Below are positions 50,081 through 63,119 of a stretch of 64,000 nt of DNA, in pieces. The notes beneath the pieces are model-generated. The model ran no database searches and was not told the origin of the DNA. It was given only the letters and a program-made list of their open reading frames with translations. The DNA comes from Phymorhynchus buccinoides (Eukaryota; Mollusca; Gastropoda; Neogastropoda; Raphitomidae): contig CM065704.1 of assembly GCA_017654935.2 (NCBI GenBank), positions 17,749,180 through 17,813,179 on the forward strand, written 5' to 3'. Within the stretch, counting starts at the first letter, position 1. Each line of letters starts with the position of its first letter. The translations under genes and the position numbers were made by a program.

Positions 50081-50382
50081 TATCCCTCTTGCATTCGCAT
50101 TTGTTACAGAAAAAACCCACACGTCATCTAGTGTTCAGATTCTTTCACACATTTTCGGGAAAATCTGTCTTTTGAAGCACACAGAGCGCCATACAGTTAC
50201 TATCACTTCATTGCAAGTGAGAAGCTTCTCCATAGTGTGTGTAAAGCAGGCCAGAACTTTGTGCGTGATGAAAATGCCATCAGAGGGGGGCCTCAGAGTG
50301 GGGGGAAGCTACAGGCGGTTTTGGGTGGCTTGAATACAGAGGCAGCTTCCGGCTGGGCGGAATAAATGCAAAAGGGTTTAAG
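50081..50382. mobile_element. TTAA MITE family B, copy 2
   Basis: Close match to 33212-33515, with a mutated left end (TATCCCTCTTGCATTCGCA) and right end AATGCAAAAGGGTTTAA. Confidence 0.8.
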
Positions 50383-50567
50383 GTAAGTTTTTAACTTACA
50401 ATGACAGAAAAGCGGGAGACATCCATCTAAAACGGCACACACACAAATAGACGCAGTGTGTACACACAATACAATATTGTACAGCATCATCACAGCTACC
50501 TTTGTCTTGGGCTTAGTTCAGTTCAGACAGCCTCTGATGCAGAGACCAGCCCTTCTCGCACAGAGAG

Positions 50568-50790
<223 letters not shown>

Positions 50791-51000
50791 GGAGAGCGCA
50801 GACAAACATCCACACACACAAACATGCAATGCTATCTTTGCCATATCCTTTCATTTCCAAGAGGGCCATCGTCAGAGGCCAGCCTTTCTAGCAAAGAGGG
50901 CCTTCTACTACAACAGCTCACGTACAGACAGACACAGGCCTCACAAGCAGAGTATTCCCACAAACACCGCACACATCTTCCCTGGCCCTTCATTTCGGCC

Positions 51001-51500
51001 NNNNNNNNNNNNNNNNNNNNNNNNNNNNNNNNNNNNNNNNNNNNNNNNNNNNNNNNNNNNNNNNNNNNNNNNNNNNNNNNNNNNNNNNNNNNNNNNNNNN
51101 NNNNNNNNNNNNNNNNNNNNNNNNNNNNNNNNNNNNNNNNNNNNNNNNNNNNNNNNNNNNNNNNNNNNNNNNNNNNNNNNNNNNNNNNNNNNNNNNNNNN
51201 NNNNNNNNNNNNNNNNNNNNNNNNNNNNNNNNNNNNNNNNNNNNNNNNNNNNNNNNNNNNNNNNNNNNNNNNNNNNNNNNNNNNNNNNNNNNNNNNNNNN
51301 NNNNNNNNNNNNNNNNNNNNNNNNNNNNNNNNNNNNNNNNNNNNNNNNNNNNNNNNNNNNNNNNNNNNNNNNNNNNNNNNNNNNNNNNNNNNNNNNNNNN
51401 NNNNNNNNNNNNNNNNNNNNNNNNNNNNNNNNNNNNNNNNNNNNNNNNNNNNNNNNNNNNNNNNNNNNNNNNNNNNNNNNNNNNNNNNNNNNNNNNNNNN
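51001..51500. other. Assembly gap (500 N)
   Basis: All bases are N. Open frames drawn through it mean nothing. Confidence 1.
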
Positions 51501-51695
51501 TTACTAAAGGCATCAAATAGTGGTGATATTCTCGCAAAGACGCCTATTGGCTTAGTTTTTGGGAAGTAAGGATATACCTTATTTTATAGTTTGTCACAGG
51601 AAGATCCAATACTGCAGATATTTTTTTTCTCTAATCGGCAGAGTAAAATTTAAATGACATTTTTGATTGAAATATGGTTGGCGTGTAAGGGTTAA
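51501..51695. mobile_element. TTAA MITE family A, copy 7 (left part in the gap)
   Basis: Contains AAAGGCATCAAATAG and ends GGTTGGCGTGTAAGGGTTAA. Confidence 0.7.
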
Positions 51696-51699
51696 TGGT

Positions 51700-52380
51700 A
51701 ATAATATTATTGCTGAAAAAATTCGCTGGCTGCGAAGAGGTTAAATATAGCATGCCATGTGGTTAAACCTAATCCTCAGAGAAAAGAAGCTGCTTGCGTA
51801 GACTTGACGTGTTGCATCATATTGATGCGTCTCAGTTGCGCCTGTTTTGATTATCCTACCTACACTCAACTTTGCCTCCTGTGTGTCATGGACGATTTTC
51901 TGTTAGAGAAAGAAACTCGGGGAGTAATCCACCCAAATAGAACATCGTGAAATTAAGTTGTTTACCTTTCTTACTCGGACAATACCATACGCAAAAAAAA
52001 ATGCTGGTCGACGAGTAAAGCGAAGCGACTTGCTGAACGATTTGCAAGCATTTTAAATTAGAAAGACGGGGCTAACAACTGAATTCTAACTTGGACCCAG
52101 ATGGCCTGATGGCGAGAAACACAAAACGAGGATGTACTAAATTCCGGATTCTACTCAAACGCAGCATGTTCGGAGAGTGATTGTTGCCGTATGAGGGGGC
52201 AATTGCTATCATACACTGCTGTCTTGACATCTATAGGGTTCCCCTTACCAAAAATGCTTCAAAATAAGGGGTACCATTATAAACAACATGTTAACCGACA
52301 GAAATTTACCACTTTCAGATTGCTATCATGCATTTTTGAAAAGGGTTGAATCTACAGATGTCAATAAATATACATGATGG
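51700..52380. other. Unannotated interval
   Basis: No gene or SMC3 exon recognised here. Confidence 0.4.
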
Positions 52381-52385
52381 CAATT

Positions 52386-52387
<2 letters not shown>

Positions 52388-52429
<42 letters not shown>

Positions 52430-52594
52430 ACGGGGATGGTAATCATTCCTATTTCTGGGGATCTACCGTGTGATGGTAGAGTAACTTTCCCCTGTTTGAC
52501 CCCGTTGAAATGGTTGAATGGTTTCTGAGAAAACTAGACATAATGGAAATTTCGCATAAAGTGAGCCAAACCTTACCACCAACTTCGCCCCCCC

Positions 52595-52639
<45 letters not shown>

Positions 52640-52650
52640 CTCTCTCATCA
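52388..52650. repeat. Poly-C runs and (CT)n
   Basis: C-run of about 41 bases at 52388-52429, another at 52588-52605 followed by (CT)n to about 52648. Confidence 0.95.
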
Positions 52651-52834
52651 CTTTTTAACTACCTACTTTCACTTATCTTCCTCGTAGGTGGGTTTTTTTT
52701 TTGTGTTGTTTTTAATTCCAGGGGGTTAAATGCCCAAACGTATTGTCAAGCTTCTCTGTGAAATGCTAAAAGGTATTATCTTAAGAGGGATACAATATTA
52801 GTTTGTGTGGTATACAAAAGTGTGTGTGTGTGTG

Positions 52835-52987
52835 TTTTTAAATTTGTTGTCTTATCTAGGTAAAATTGTCTTTCTAAACGTTACTTGTGTCGTGTCAAAA
52901 TTATTTATAAAATGTGCATGCCAGGCAGCGACTTTCTTTGCTTTGAGTGAAGACAATAAAAATATTGATTGATTGAATGAATGAAGA
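52835..52987 (+). mobile_element. LINE 3' tail ending in (TTGA/TGAA)n
   Basis: GACAATAAAAATATTGATTG followed by ATTGAATGAATGAA is a typical non-LTR 3' end. No coding part is kept. Confidence 0.5.
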
Positions 52988-53028
52988 AGGCTGATAGATT
53001 ATTTTGGTTATTCGCATAGATGACGGAT

Positions 53029-53231
53029 CAGGGCTCCCAGGGACACGAAGTACTAAAATTCTAAAGGACCCTCTAAAATAATGTGCAGGGGGTCCCAGGG
53101 ATGCACTATAAAACATTATTTTTAGCATTCGCAATGCCACTGGGACCCTCTATCCCGCCTCTGGGACCCTCTATACTGTAAGCGAAGGAGTCCCTGGGAC
53201 CCATTGTTTTGCGGGACGATTGGGAGCCCTG
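53029..53231. mobile_element. hAT-like MITE CAGGGCTCCCA, copy 2
   Basis: Full copy of the 30885-31093 element with CGGAT on both sides (53024-53028, 53232-53236), a 5-bp duplication. Confidence 0.85.
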
Positions 53232-53239
53232 CGGATAAT

Positions 53240-53735
53240 ACCTTTTGGCATCATAATGATCTTTGATTCGACCTTGATTGTAAGTGGTGAAAGCTTTGTT
53301 CATGCTCTGTGTTTTCTGCTGGGATACGCTGAGATACGGGCACAAATGTACTTCTTTAACCTGGCTGGTTTTCAAACCTTTACACTTCGTAGCTTTCAAA
53401 AACCCTACAATGTATTTCAGAAAGCTGAGGTTTTTTGGGGTGGTTTCTTTTTTGGGACGAACGGAAATTGGCTAACGATTACGTCTCAGTAGCACAAATA
53501 TTGTCGTTTTGTTTGTTGATTTATATCTTATTCTTTAAGCCTATGCAAATCCTATTCATTTATATACACATTTTACGCAGCCTTGCCTGTCTGTATTTGC
53601 CGGTGAAATGAAAAAGGTTAGGCCGTCGTGACAGCAACCCAAAACTGGCCTGGTGACTGGTGAGGATGATTTTTATTTTCTTTAAGTTCTTGGGTGTTGA
53701 AAAAGACCCAGCGTTGTTTCTCGTCACCGTGTCGT
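53240..53735. other. Unannotated interval
   Basis: No gene recognised. Confidence 0.4.
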
Positions 53736-53739
53736 CGCT

Positions 53740-54167
53740 TTTTGTTTGTGGCTCAAAAGCCACAAACCTATAACTCACTTTGTCGGTCGGTCGGTCTGTC
53801 TGTCTGTCGGTCGGTCGGTCCAAAATTGTCGCACATTTTGACAAAATTGTCGCACTTCAAATCGAGGCTACACTTCAAATTGAGGCCGCACTTTAAAATG
53901 ATGTATTTTAAAAGCGTACAAAATAATAAACATACGTAATACAGACACTACAACAGACACGACGAGTATGCGGTGCTTCTTTTGATGAGTATAAGTAGGA
54001 TACATAGTTTTAAATGTTTTCCAAAAGATATAAAAAGTTACGAAAGGGTGCAGAGATAACATTCTGGTTTACAGATTAAAATTATTGAAAAGCCAGGGGA
54101 GGTGATTCATGATTGGAGTGGTAAAAATAGACCGCGTGCCACAAACTATTGCGATTTCGCGCTTTTT
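53740..54167 (+). repeat. Dispersed ~420-bp repeat, copy 2
   Basis: Close match to 2264-2681, including TGTCGCACTTCAAATCGAGG and AGACCGCGTGCCACAAACTA. Confidence 0.85.
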
Positions 54168-54169
54168 TC

Positions 54170-54309
54170 CTTACAGAATGATGCAAAGAGGTGTAGAGTG
54201 GCACAGAGTTAACGCGTTTTGCCTCCTGCACGATAAACTCGAGTTCGAACCTGGGTACAGGGGAATTTTTCCTCTCACTCTGCACTAGGCCTTATGGTCT
54301 GAACGTGGA

Positions 54310-54340
<31 letters not shown>

Positions 54341-54580
54341 CGTGTGCCCATGCGCTTAGCACACGTTAAACCCAGTGGCAACTAAAAAGTTGTCATTTGG
54401 TCAAAATTTACCTCTCCCCCCACCCCGCCTTTCCTTCCTGATCAGTCACATAAAAATCGCATGCAAATTGAAAAAATGGGTGGCGCGCTCTACGTGCTGT
54501 CCAGGTGGGAGCAACCCGAATTTCACAGAGACGCCTTTGTGACTATAAAGTACCTAATAAAAAAAATAAAAATGATCAGC
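54170..54580 (+). mobile_element. tRNA-headed SINE with GGATGAGACAATAAACCGAG core
   Basis: A diverged tRNA-like head with GAGTTCGAACCTGG (B box) is followed by the core CGGATGAGACAATAAACCG and AGGTCCCGTGTGCCCATGCG. I recall this core from mollusc SINEs. It ends in an A-rich tail at 54555-54575. Confidence 0.75.
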
Positions 54581-54654
54581 TCAAAAGACACTCAGAGTTG
54601 CTCCCTTTGAATTGTTTAGTCAGCCGTATTGAAAGCCTATTTAAAAACAAAGGT

Positions 54655-54895
54655 AGAAAGCAGAAGCAATGTGGTTATTGAGCAGTACAATGCAGACAGG
54701 TGCAATCAAAGAGTTTGCTAAAAAAAAACAAAGGTAGAAACCAGAAGCAATGTGGTTATTGAGCAGTACAATGCAGACAGGTGCAATGAAAGAGTTTGAT
54801 AAAAACAAAGGTAGAAACCAGAAGCAATGTGGTTATTGAGCAGTACAATGCAGACAGGTGCAATCAAAGAGTTTGCTAAAAACAAAACAAAAAAA
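54655..54895 (+). repeat. Three tandem ~80-bp units
   Basis: CAGAAGCAATGTGGTTATTG plus AGCAGTACAATGCAGACAGG repeats at 54661, 54741 and 54821. Confidence 0.92.
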
Positions 54896-54899
54896 CATT

Positions 54900-55540
54900 T
54901 GAACATTCCCCTTTATCATCAACAATTTGAAGGCAGATGAAAGTACTGACGTAATGCATTGTACTGGGTGAGCCGAAATTAGGGACAAAGTGACCTTTGG
55001 TGACTGGGCCAGTTGGTTTGTTGTGCGCTAGTACAGAGTTGTAGTTACTTTAAAATGTTATTGGTACAAAGGCGAAACTCTGTGATGTTTAAATATACGG
55101 CTTGGAGAGTGACTTCATCGCAAGAAATACGTACAATTTGAGAACATGACGTCACCGCCGCTAGGTAATGAGCATAAATACAAAGCATGTTTCTTAGTAT
55201 CTAGCCCATAAAAATGCAGCCAATAAGTATGTGATTTTTCCATGTAAAAGCTCTGATTAGACCTAATCAAAATATATTAAGATCTTGTCAAAATATAAAT
55301 GAAAACTTATGTATCCACAGCAGAGAGCTTATATTGTTTTGCTTGTTTGTTTGTTGATGATCTCAAGAAGGGCATGCAATGTAGAACATCTGGAAGGGCG
55401 TGCTGGTCTGTGCTTAAAGAGAGAGAGAGGGGTGTGTGTTAGGTTTTGCGTTTTCATATAATTATGCACTTGTGATCTATTTCTGCGATCTATTCATACA
55501 TTTTCAACCGAAGGAAGACCGAAACTCTCCCCCCCCCTCC
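54900..55540. other. Unannotated AT-rich interval
   Basis: No gene recognised. Confidence 0.4.
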
Positions 55541-55543
55541 CTC

Positions 55544-56028
<485 letters not shown>

Positions 56029-56029
56029 T

Positions 56030-56800
56030 ATTGTGTTTCTCTTTGTATTTGTGCATAATAGTAGATTTTCTCTGTTCAATGACATTCATTTTGCCAGCTC
56101 AATCAACACGGCACATGTTGGTGTAATCCCAACCAATTCATTTTGCGTTTTCATTGATGACATTGGCCTTAGAGTACTCTGCTTGTGTATATTTGTACAG
56201 CATAAAGATTTGTTTTTAAAGTAGAATGTATTAGCAGTATTATTATATTTGATGATACAATGTTCAAAAAAGTTTCAGTTAATCAGGGTTTTGAAATGTT
56301 GGGCTTTACGTCCTCTCGACCTGGGAAGGCACAATCAGGGTTTTCATTCCGAAATACTTAATTATGGGTTTTTTTAACATTTAGTATTTTTGCCTTAGAT
56401 TATGAAAAGAGATTATTATTGATTTTTCTTCTTCTTGAAATTTAATTTTTTGCATCTTTATCCGTAGAAATCCTGTTCTAATATACTTCTTGGAGTTTGT
56501 CATTCCGATACAATGATGTTTATTTCTTCGTCTTTTTCCCCCCTTTTCTTTTGTTTTGAAATCTTTTCCTTTCAGCGAATCCAAGCAATGGGAAACAACC
56601 TGGCCCTGAGTTGCTTCCCTTGCGCCTTTTGTTAGCTTTTATCCGGGCTTTATTCGTCTGACAATGAAGATTTGAGTCCTTTCAATGTGTTGTTTTCCCT
56701 TGTTGTTTTCAATGTCCTCCTTTAGAGTTTGAAATCGATTTAACGTAGTGATATCTACTGAATGTTTGGCCGCTCAACCCCCATGTGCAATGAATATTTT
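56030..56800. other. Unannotated AT-rich interval
   Basis: No gene recognised. Confidence 0.4.
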
Positions 56801-56806
56801 GTGGTA

Positions 56807-57014
56807 GGGGAAGACGGGGTAAAAAGCGCATGGGCGGGTAAGAAGCCCACCCCAATTATCTCATGAAATGAAGCAAATTTCAGTCTCATTTTGCCCATGA
56901 GATGTTAATGTCTAGCATTCGTCTCATGGGCAAATTTGACTGAAATTTTCTTTATTTTGAGATAATTGGGGTGGGCTTCTTACCCGCCCATGCGCTTTTT
57001 ACCCCGTCTTCCCC
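56807..57014. mobile_element. Hairpin MITE, copy 5
   Basis: Same family as 6382-6595, 208 bp (small deletions in the loop and right arm), TA at 56805-56806 and 57015-57016. Confidence 0.9.
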
Positions 57015-57169
57015 TAACATTGATTCTGAAGGAGGGTGCCAAGATGGAACGGGGACATCTCGTTTTGCCCTGTCTCCTTTCGCCCTGTTCCCATTGTGCC
57101 TGCGTCTCTCTAAGATTTAAATAGAGTCCATCAACATAGTTTATAATATATTGATAGAAAATTGTTTCA

Positions 57170-57600
57170 CGGGGTAATCAATGAGATTTGATAAATGAGT
57201 CCATGCTGAAAACTGAGCATGAATGAGATTTATGAGTCTGTGCTCAAAATTGATTTCAGTTTTTAAATGGTTTCACAGGAGAATAAAAAAATTTAATGAG
57301 ATTTCTGAGTCCGTTCTCAAATTTGATTTTTTTTTAAATGGTTTCACAAGAGAATAAAATGAGATGTATGAGTCTGCTTAAAATTAATTTATAAAAAAAA
57401 TTGTTTCACTGCTCAAATTTGATTTTTCAAAAATGGTTTCACGGGAGAATAAATGAGATTTGTGAGTCCGTGCTCAAAACTGATTTTTAAAAAAAAGTTT
57501 CACAAGAATTAAAATGAGATTTCTGAGTCTGTGCTCAAAATTGATTTTTTTTTAAAAGTTTCACGGGAGAGTAAATGAGATTTCTGAGTTTGTGCTCAAA
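57170..57600 (+). repeat. Degenerate ~60-bp tandem repeat, about seven units
   Basis: Units share GTTTCACGGGAGAATAAATG, GAGATTT.TGAGTC and GTGCTCAAAATTGATTTTT with differing A/T runs. Confidence 0.85.
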
Positions 57601-57734
57601 ATTTGACTGCAGATGAACAGGTGTCCAAGTAGGCCACGTGGAGAATGACCATTGTCGAGTTTGTCACGTGACATCTGCCTGTCAGAGCCCAAAAAAAATT
57701 TCTTCTTTTTTTTTGCTCTTTTGGGGAACAGGGC

Positions 57735-58555
57735 AAAAAGCGACAGGGCGAAATGACATGGGATGACAGGGCGAAATGACATGGGTTGACAGGGCGAAAT
57801 GACATGGGTTGACAAGGCGAAATGACATGGGTTGACAGGGCGAAATGACATGGGTTGACAGGGCGAAATGACATGGGTTGACAGGGCGAAATGACATGGG
57901 TTGACAGGGCGAAATGACATTGGTTGACAGGGCGAAATGACATGGGTTGACATGGGTTGACAGGGCGAAATGACATGGGTTGACAGGGCGAAATGACATG
58001 GGTTGACAGGGCGAAATGACATGGGTTGACAGGGCGAAATGACATGGGTTGACAGGGCGAAATGACATGGGTTGACAGGGCGAAATGACATGGGTTGACA
58101 GGGCGAAAAATTGGGTTGACAGGGCGAAATGGGTTGACAGGGCGAAATGACATGGGTTGACAGGGCGAAATGACATGGGTTGACAGGGCGAAATGACATG
58201 GGTTGACAAGGCGAAATGACATGGGTTGACAGGGCGAAATGACATGGGTTGACAGGGCGAAATGACATGGGTTGACAGGGCGAAATGACATGGGTTGACA
58301 GGGCGAAATGACATGGGTTGACAGGGCGAAATGACATGGGTTGACAGGGCGAAATGACATGGGTTGACAGGGCGAAATGACATGGGTTGGCGAAATGACA
58401 TGGGTTGACAGGGCGAAATGACATGGGTTGACAAGGCGAAATGACATGGGTTGACAGGGCGAAATGACATGGGTTGACAGGGCGAAATGACATGGGTTGA
58501 CAGGGCGAAATGACATGGGTTGACAGGGCGAAATGACATGGGATGACAGGGCAAA
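57735..58555 (+). repeat. Minisatellite: about 35 copies of a 23-bp unit
   Basis: Unit GGTTGACAGGGCGAAATGAC plus ATG, with a few deletions (58110-58135, 58388). The minus strand of the unit lacks stops in all frames, so three overlapping frames of 306-426 codons are open there; these are not proteins. CGTTTTGCCCTGTC at 57061 is repeated inverted at the array's right end (about 58545), hinting that the array lies inside an inverted-repeat element. Confidence 0.92.
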
Positions 58556-58744
58556 ACGGCACTGCCACTGCAGGTTTGATGAAGTTCCGTTTCGCTCCGA
58601 CAGGGCGAACTGAAAAAGGGCGAAACGGTACGTTCCCGGTGGAACGAAGACACCTTTGTTTCAAAGGGAAACGCATTTCCTCAGGTAATGTTTTTTGTTT
58701 GTTTTTGCGAAAGTTAATCCTTTTAGTCTGTGAATGCTGTTGTT

Positions 58745-58905
58745 GTTGGCTTACCCTGGCTAAAAGACTCCAGGGATCATCCCAACAGCGGAAAGCACTT
58801 GAACACTGTGGTAAAAGTGCATCAGCTACAGATGAGAACATTACGTGTGTGACCGTTTTTGATTACCCCGCCACGTGGGCAGCCACACTCCGTCGGGGGA
58901 GGGGG
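58745..58905 (+). repeat. Dispersed ~150-bp repeat, copy 2
   Basis: Contains ACTCCAGGGATCATCCCAAC and GATTACCCCGCCACGTGGGC. Related to 29922-30065 and 59175-59335. Confidence 0.8.
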
Positions 58906-59174
58906 GGGGGATTTAGGTGACTAATGATGTTATGCTAGGAGCTTGTCATGACTAAAGACAATCCCCGCATAACTATGCATAGCATAACATTTCGATGTAG
59001 CCTTGGTGTTCTAGCCTATGTCGATTGGTCTGGCACAGCCTTGCCTAGGCAATGGTTTGTGAATGTATGTATTGAGATAAAACAACAAAGTTGTATCTAA
59101 TCTAACAAGCTCATGCATATATAATCATCATTGCTACAATATGTTTGTTGTTTGTTGTTTGTTTTTGTTTGTTT

Positions 59175-59335
59175 GTTTACGTACCCTGGCTAAAAGACTC
59201 CAGGGATCATCCCAACAGCCGAATTAGCACTTGAACGCTATGGTACAAATGCATCAGCTAGGGGTGAGAACATCACGTGTCTGACCGTTTTTGATTACCC
59301 CGCCACGTGAGCAGCCACACTCTTTCTTCGGGGGG
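59175..59335 (+). repeat. Dispersed ~150-bp repeat, copy 3
   Basis: Near-duplicate of 58745-58905 about 430 bp away, same orientation. Confidence 0.8.
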
Positions 59336-59381
59336 AGACTAGAATATAATTTGTGGAAACGAGTAACTATTTTACTAACTT

Positions 59382-59580
59382 GTGGCGGTGCCATAGCCGA
59401 TGAGGTTTAACCGAGGCGTGGTCACCGCTACAGCTATCTGTATTAATTTTAAAAAATCGGGACTTTACTGGTTTCGTACTGCTCCGGGCATTGCCTCCAG
59501 TATTGTTCCCACCATATTTGTATTTACAAATGTCCCATATGTGTCTGATTCAGACCAAGAGGACGTAACACTCCATTTTC
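59382..59580 (+). repeat. Dispersed ~190-bp repeat, copy 4
   Basis: Matches 15752-15945: TTGTGGCGGTGCCATAGCCG, CGGGACTTTACTGGTTTCGT, GAGGACGTAA. Confidence 0.82.
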
Positions 59581-59706
59581 GTCGTCTAGATTTGTTTGTT
59601 GCGTGTGACCATTTGAGTGATTCACGCTCCGGGCCCTTTACTCAAATGGCCTTTGTCATTAGTTCTCAGTGGCCTGAAGTGGGGTCCAATTGTGGCCGTC
59701 GCGATT

Positions 59707-59976
59707 TAAGCCGGCGACAGACTATGTGACTGCCTCATGTGACTCGATCAGGTCGTGACGTTTCACCTCATTTGCATACCATCCTGCTTGATCAGTCTGA
59801 CTCAGTCGGGCCCAGTCAGGTGACAGGGCCGAATAGGGCGGGTTCTAAATTTCACTGATCGAGTCTGATCGAGTCAGATGGCTTGTGACCTCTTCTGTGC
59901 GGGAAATAAAATTTGGTCTACGTCACGACCTGATCGAGTCATATGAGGCAGTCGCATAGTCTGTGTCCAGCTTTAC
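59707..59976. mobile_element. MITE with ~50-bp inverted ends
   Basis: GACAGACTATGTGACTGCCT and TGACTCGATCAGGTCGTGAC at the left are inverted at 59921-59970 with about four differences. The interior has further GATCGAGTC repeats. Target duplication unclear. Confidence 0.8.
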
Positions 59977-60238
59977 TAGCATACAGTCTATGCGATAGGC
60001 AACGGTCCAATAGTAAACTGAGAACGAATGATTTTCTATAGTAGCGGAATAGCAGGGTTCGGCTTAGACCGTGTACACACATAAGCGGATATTCCATGCG
60101 GAAACCCGTGCGCAATCCATAAATAAGTGAAACAAAGAAGGGAAAAGATTGCGCACGTGTCCAAAATGTCCCCTTTTTACGTAAACGTTTATCCTTCTTT
60201 CTTCCACTTATTCAGGGTTATAGTATACAATGAAGTAA

Positions 60239-60437
60239 TTAACCCTTTCACCGCCAGCCACATTTCAGCCAAAAATGTCCATTAAATTTACCTGGGTAGA
60301 GAACAAAATCCATCTGCAGTATTGGGGATTCTTCTGTGACATAATATAAAATAAGGTATACTTCAATAGGACAATAAGACAATAGGGTCTGTGTGTAATA
60401 GACCTCAATTTGATGCCTTTTAGTGACACAGGTGTTA
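60239..60437. mobile_element. TTAA MITE family A, copy 8 (right end lost)
   Basis: TTAACCCTTTCACCGCCAGC to GATGCCTTTTAGTGACAC. Confidence 0.75.
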
Positions 60438-60519
60438 AGTTTATTAAATACGGAACTATATACGCGTCTGATGTGAACCCGGCCTATAGTCTTTTTCCGA
60501 AGACAATGACTCTCAAGCG

Positions 60520-60880
60520 TACCAGCCGCCGTGGTGTAGTGGTTAGCGTCGCGGACTACTGGCTGGGAGGTCTGGGGTTCGAATCCCATCAGAGGCGAGG
60601 GTTTTTTCGGTCCTGGACCGACTCCTACCCAGAGTGAGTGGCTATGGGCTCATTGGGAAGACTGAAACCACACAGTCGAGTTTCATCCGCTTAACGGATG
60701 CGATTCTGAGAGTGTTGCTCTAATTGCAAGACCAACACTGCAGGTGTCTGTAGTTCTCGGGCCTGGTTAACGCCGGGATATCATTATGAAAGGAAGCGTA
60801 GAATACAGCCCTGCCATGCAGTCTCAGACCGATACGGAACTCCATAGCATCATCATCATCATCGTTATCATCGGCCTCAT
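60520..60880 (+). mobile_element. tRNA-derived SINE
   Basis: The head CCGTGGTGTAGTGGTTAGCG (A box) and GGGGTTCGAATCCC (B box) have tRNA spacing, but the acceptor stem does not pair fully and a ~280-bp body ending in (ATC)n follows. This is a SINE rather than a tRNA gene. Confidence 0.75.
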
Positions 60881-60884
60881 TTTC

Positions 60885-61620
60885 CATCAATCATAAAATT
60901 AAAAAAAAAAACTGTCTCAAATTCTGTGGCTTTGCATGCCCTGCTCTCATGGTGACCTCAGTTTCGGTTTCCAATCCAGTCTATGCCTTGGTGCGTTCGG
61001 GTCAAAGTCATTGGGATCAGTGTGTTCTGGGGAGCTGTCGGTGGACGGTCGTGGTGGCGCCCTCGGAGGAGGACCTCACTCACGCTGGCTCCGCGACTAA
61101 GAGAATAGTGTTGTCAGTAGGGGGCTTAGTAGGTGGTGTCCTGAACAGGCTCCACTGAACTCCACCGAAGTGACTCAGCAGAAGTGCAGTGTCTCCTCGG
61201 TTGGTTGCCTCCTGACGGCCTAACATAAATTCTTTCCCCTTGGACTGCTGGTCTCGGTTTCTGCGACTTGAACAAACCCGGGTGTAGCTGCGAATTGGTA
61301 TTCAGAACGAGCGGCGTGGGAGCAACGCCACTGTACAGCCCAGAAGATGGGACAGAGAAAAGAAAAAAAAAAGACTCTCAAGCGTGACAAGAAGCATTTA
61401 AGCTGGCACTTAGTGACGCAGCCAAGGGGATTATGTAGTTGGCCTTTGGGGACCTTCCCAAACTCTCCAAAGCCCTTTTGCCCGAAAGAGTGGGGATGTT
61501 CCCTCGGCAAAACTGTTCCACTCTAAAAAAAAAATTCCATCACAGCCCCTCCAGATTAGCAGAATAGCGCTTCCTCTGCTCTGAAATCTGGAAACCATAG
61601 TATGACATGAGTGAGTGGCG
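60885..61620. other. Unannotated interval
   Basis: GC-richer than its surroundings, possibly old repeat sequence. No protein-like frame is recognised. Confidence 0.35.
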
Positions 61621-61714
61621 CGCGCGAAGACACACACGCAAAGTGTGATTCACGCTCACGAGGAGAGGCAGAAACAAAGTGAACATAACATGCAGGGTTG
61701 GTTGTTTTTTGCTC

Positions 61715-62440
61715 TGTGTGTGTGTGTGTGTGTGTCAAGTGAAGTCAAGTCAAGTGAAGTCAAAATTATCTTTAATGACGATAAAGGAGTAAGCTACAAG
61801 CTTTTTTTCATCCTGTCATCATGAAAAGAAAAAACATACTGAATCACATAAAATGTAAAGATCAACAATGAAAATTGGCGTACGGAACCAAAGCACAATG
61901 AACAAATATCAAAAACAAATCAGACATAAATCATGACTAGCAAATACATTATGTACAAAATATAAATATAAATGCAATCATACTTTGAAAGGGAGAGAGC
62001 AAGAGGTGGGACAAGAAAAAAGATTGAGACATAGAGGCTGATAGAGTGTGTATGAGAGAGAGAGAGGGAGAGGGAGAGAGAGAGAGATCGCGGACGTGTG
62101 TGTGTGCGTGTGTGCGTGCGTGCGTGTGCGTTAAGTAGAAATGTGTTGATTGCTGTTGCAATCCGGTGATAATTGTTATGCTTTGTTGGTGTGTTAAAAT
62201 GCAGAATTTATTGGAATGTTGAGCATCGTGGTGTTATGTTTTCAGTTAAGAGCGTTAATTTAATTGTATGTGTCAAAACATGGGTATGATATATATTTGG
62301 ATTCAGTTTTAAACTGACAGGTTCTGGAAGATAATATCAAATTTCTCGTAAACTGTACCGTAAGAAATGTTATGGGATGTGTGTTGTCTTTCAATACATT
62401 TCGAATGCCTCAAAGTATGCTTACGTTGACTCGTGTGTTG
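61715..62440. repeat. Microsatellites and AT-rich sequence
   Basis: (GT)n at 61716-61735, (AAGTC)n-type repeats at 61737-61762, GA-rich 62050-62090 and GT/GC 62096-62132. No gene. Confidence 0.8.
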
Positions 62441-62442
<2 letters not shown>

Positions 62443-62499
<57 letters not shown>

Positions 62500-62510
62500 C
62501 GTGTGCGTGC

Positions 62511-62556
<46 letters not shown>

Positions 62557-62575
62557 TGTGCGCGCGCGCGCAAAA
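62443..62575. repeat. (GA)n followed by (GT)n
   Basis: GA 62443-62497, then GT/GC to 62571. Confidence 0.95.
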
Positions 62576-63004
62576 TTGAAATAACTTATAAATCATTTTT
62601 ATTCAAGCAGATATTTCGAGCAACTGCACTTTTTCAATGCTTGTCTCCTTTATTTATTTATTTATTTATTTGCATATTAACACACACACGCCCACACTCC
62701 CGTCACAGTCTTGGCTCATTGCGTTTTTCTGTCTTGTCTTTAGGCTATATTTATAATTCTACTAATAGCGAATGCATATTTTTTTAATTGTTCAAAAAAT
62801 GGATGGGAATTAACGTAAGATATATATTTAGAAAAACGATAGAGGTGTAAGCGCTCAATCTGCAGAAAGAAAGGGCAAAACTAAGAAGCAAAAAACAACA
62901 ACAACAAAACGAGAAATGCTGAAGGGGGGTTAATCTGCATCTTTGCCTATTTATTTATTTATCAATCCATGTACCGCTTTTGTTTGTTTATTAAAACAAT
63001 AACA

Positions 63005-63065
63005 AACGCACACGCACGCACACGCACGCACACACACGCACACGCACGCACACGCACGCACACAC

Positions 63066-63118
<53 letters not shown>
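63005..63118. repeat. (CA)n microsatellite
   Basis: CACG-rich, then pure CA. Confidence 0.95.

Positions 63119-63119
<1 letters not shown>

Noticed and set aside
57561..58841. 426-codon minus-strand protein
   Set aside because: It is the 23-bp minisatellite read through; two other frames of the same strand are equally open.
60524..60600. tRNA gene
   Set aside because: Near-perfect internal promoter boxes, but an unpaired acceptor stem and a SINE body follow.
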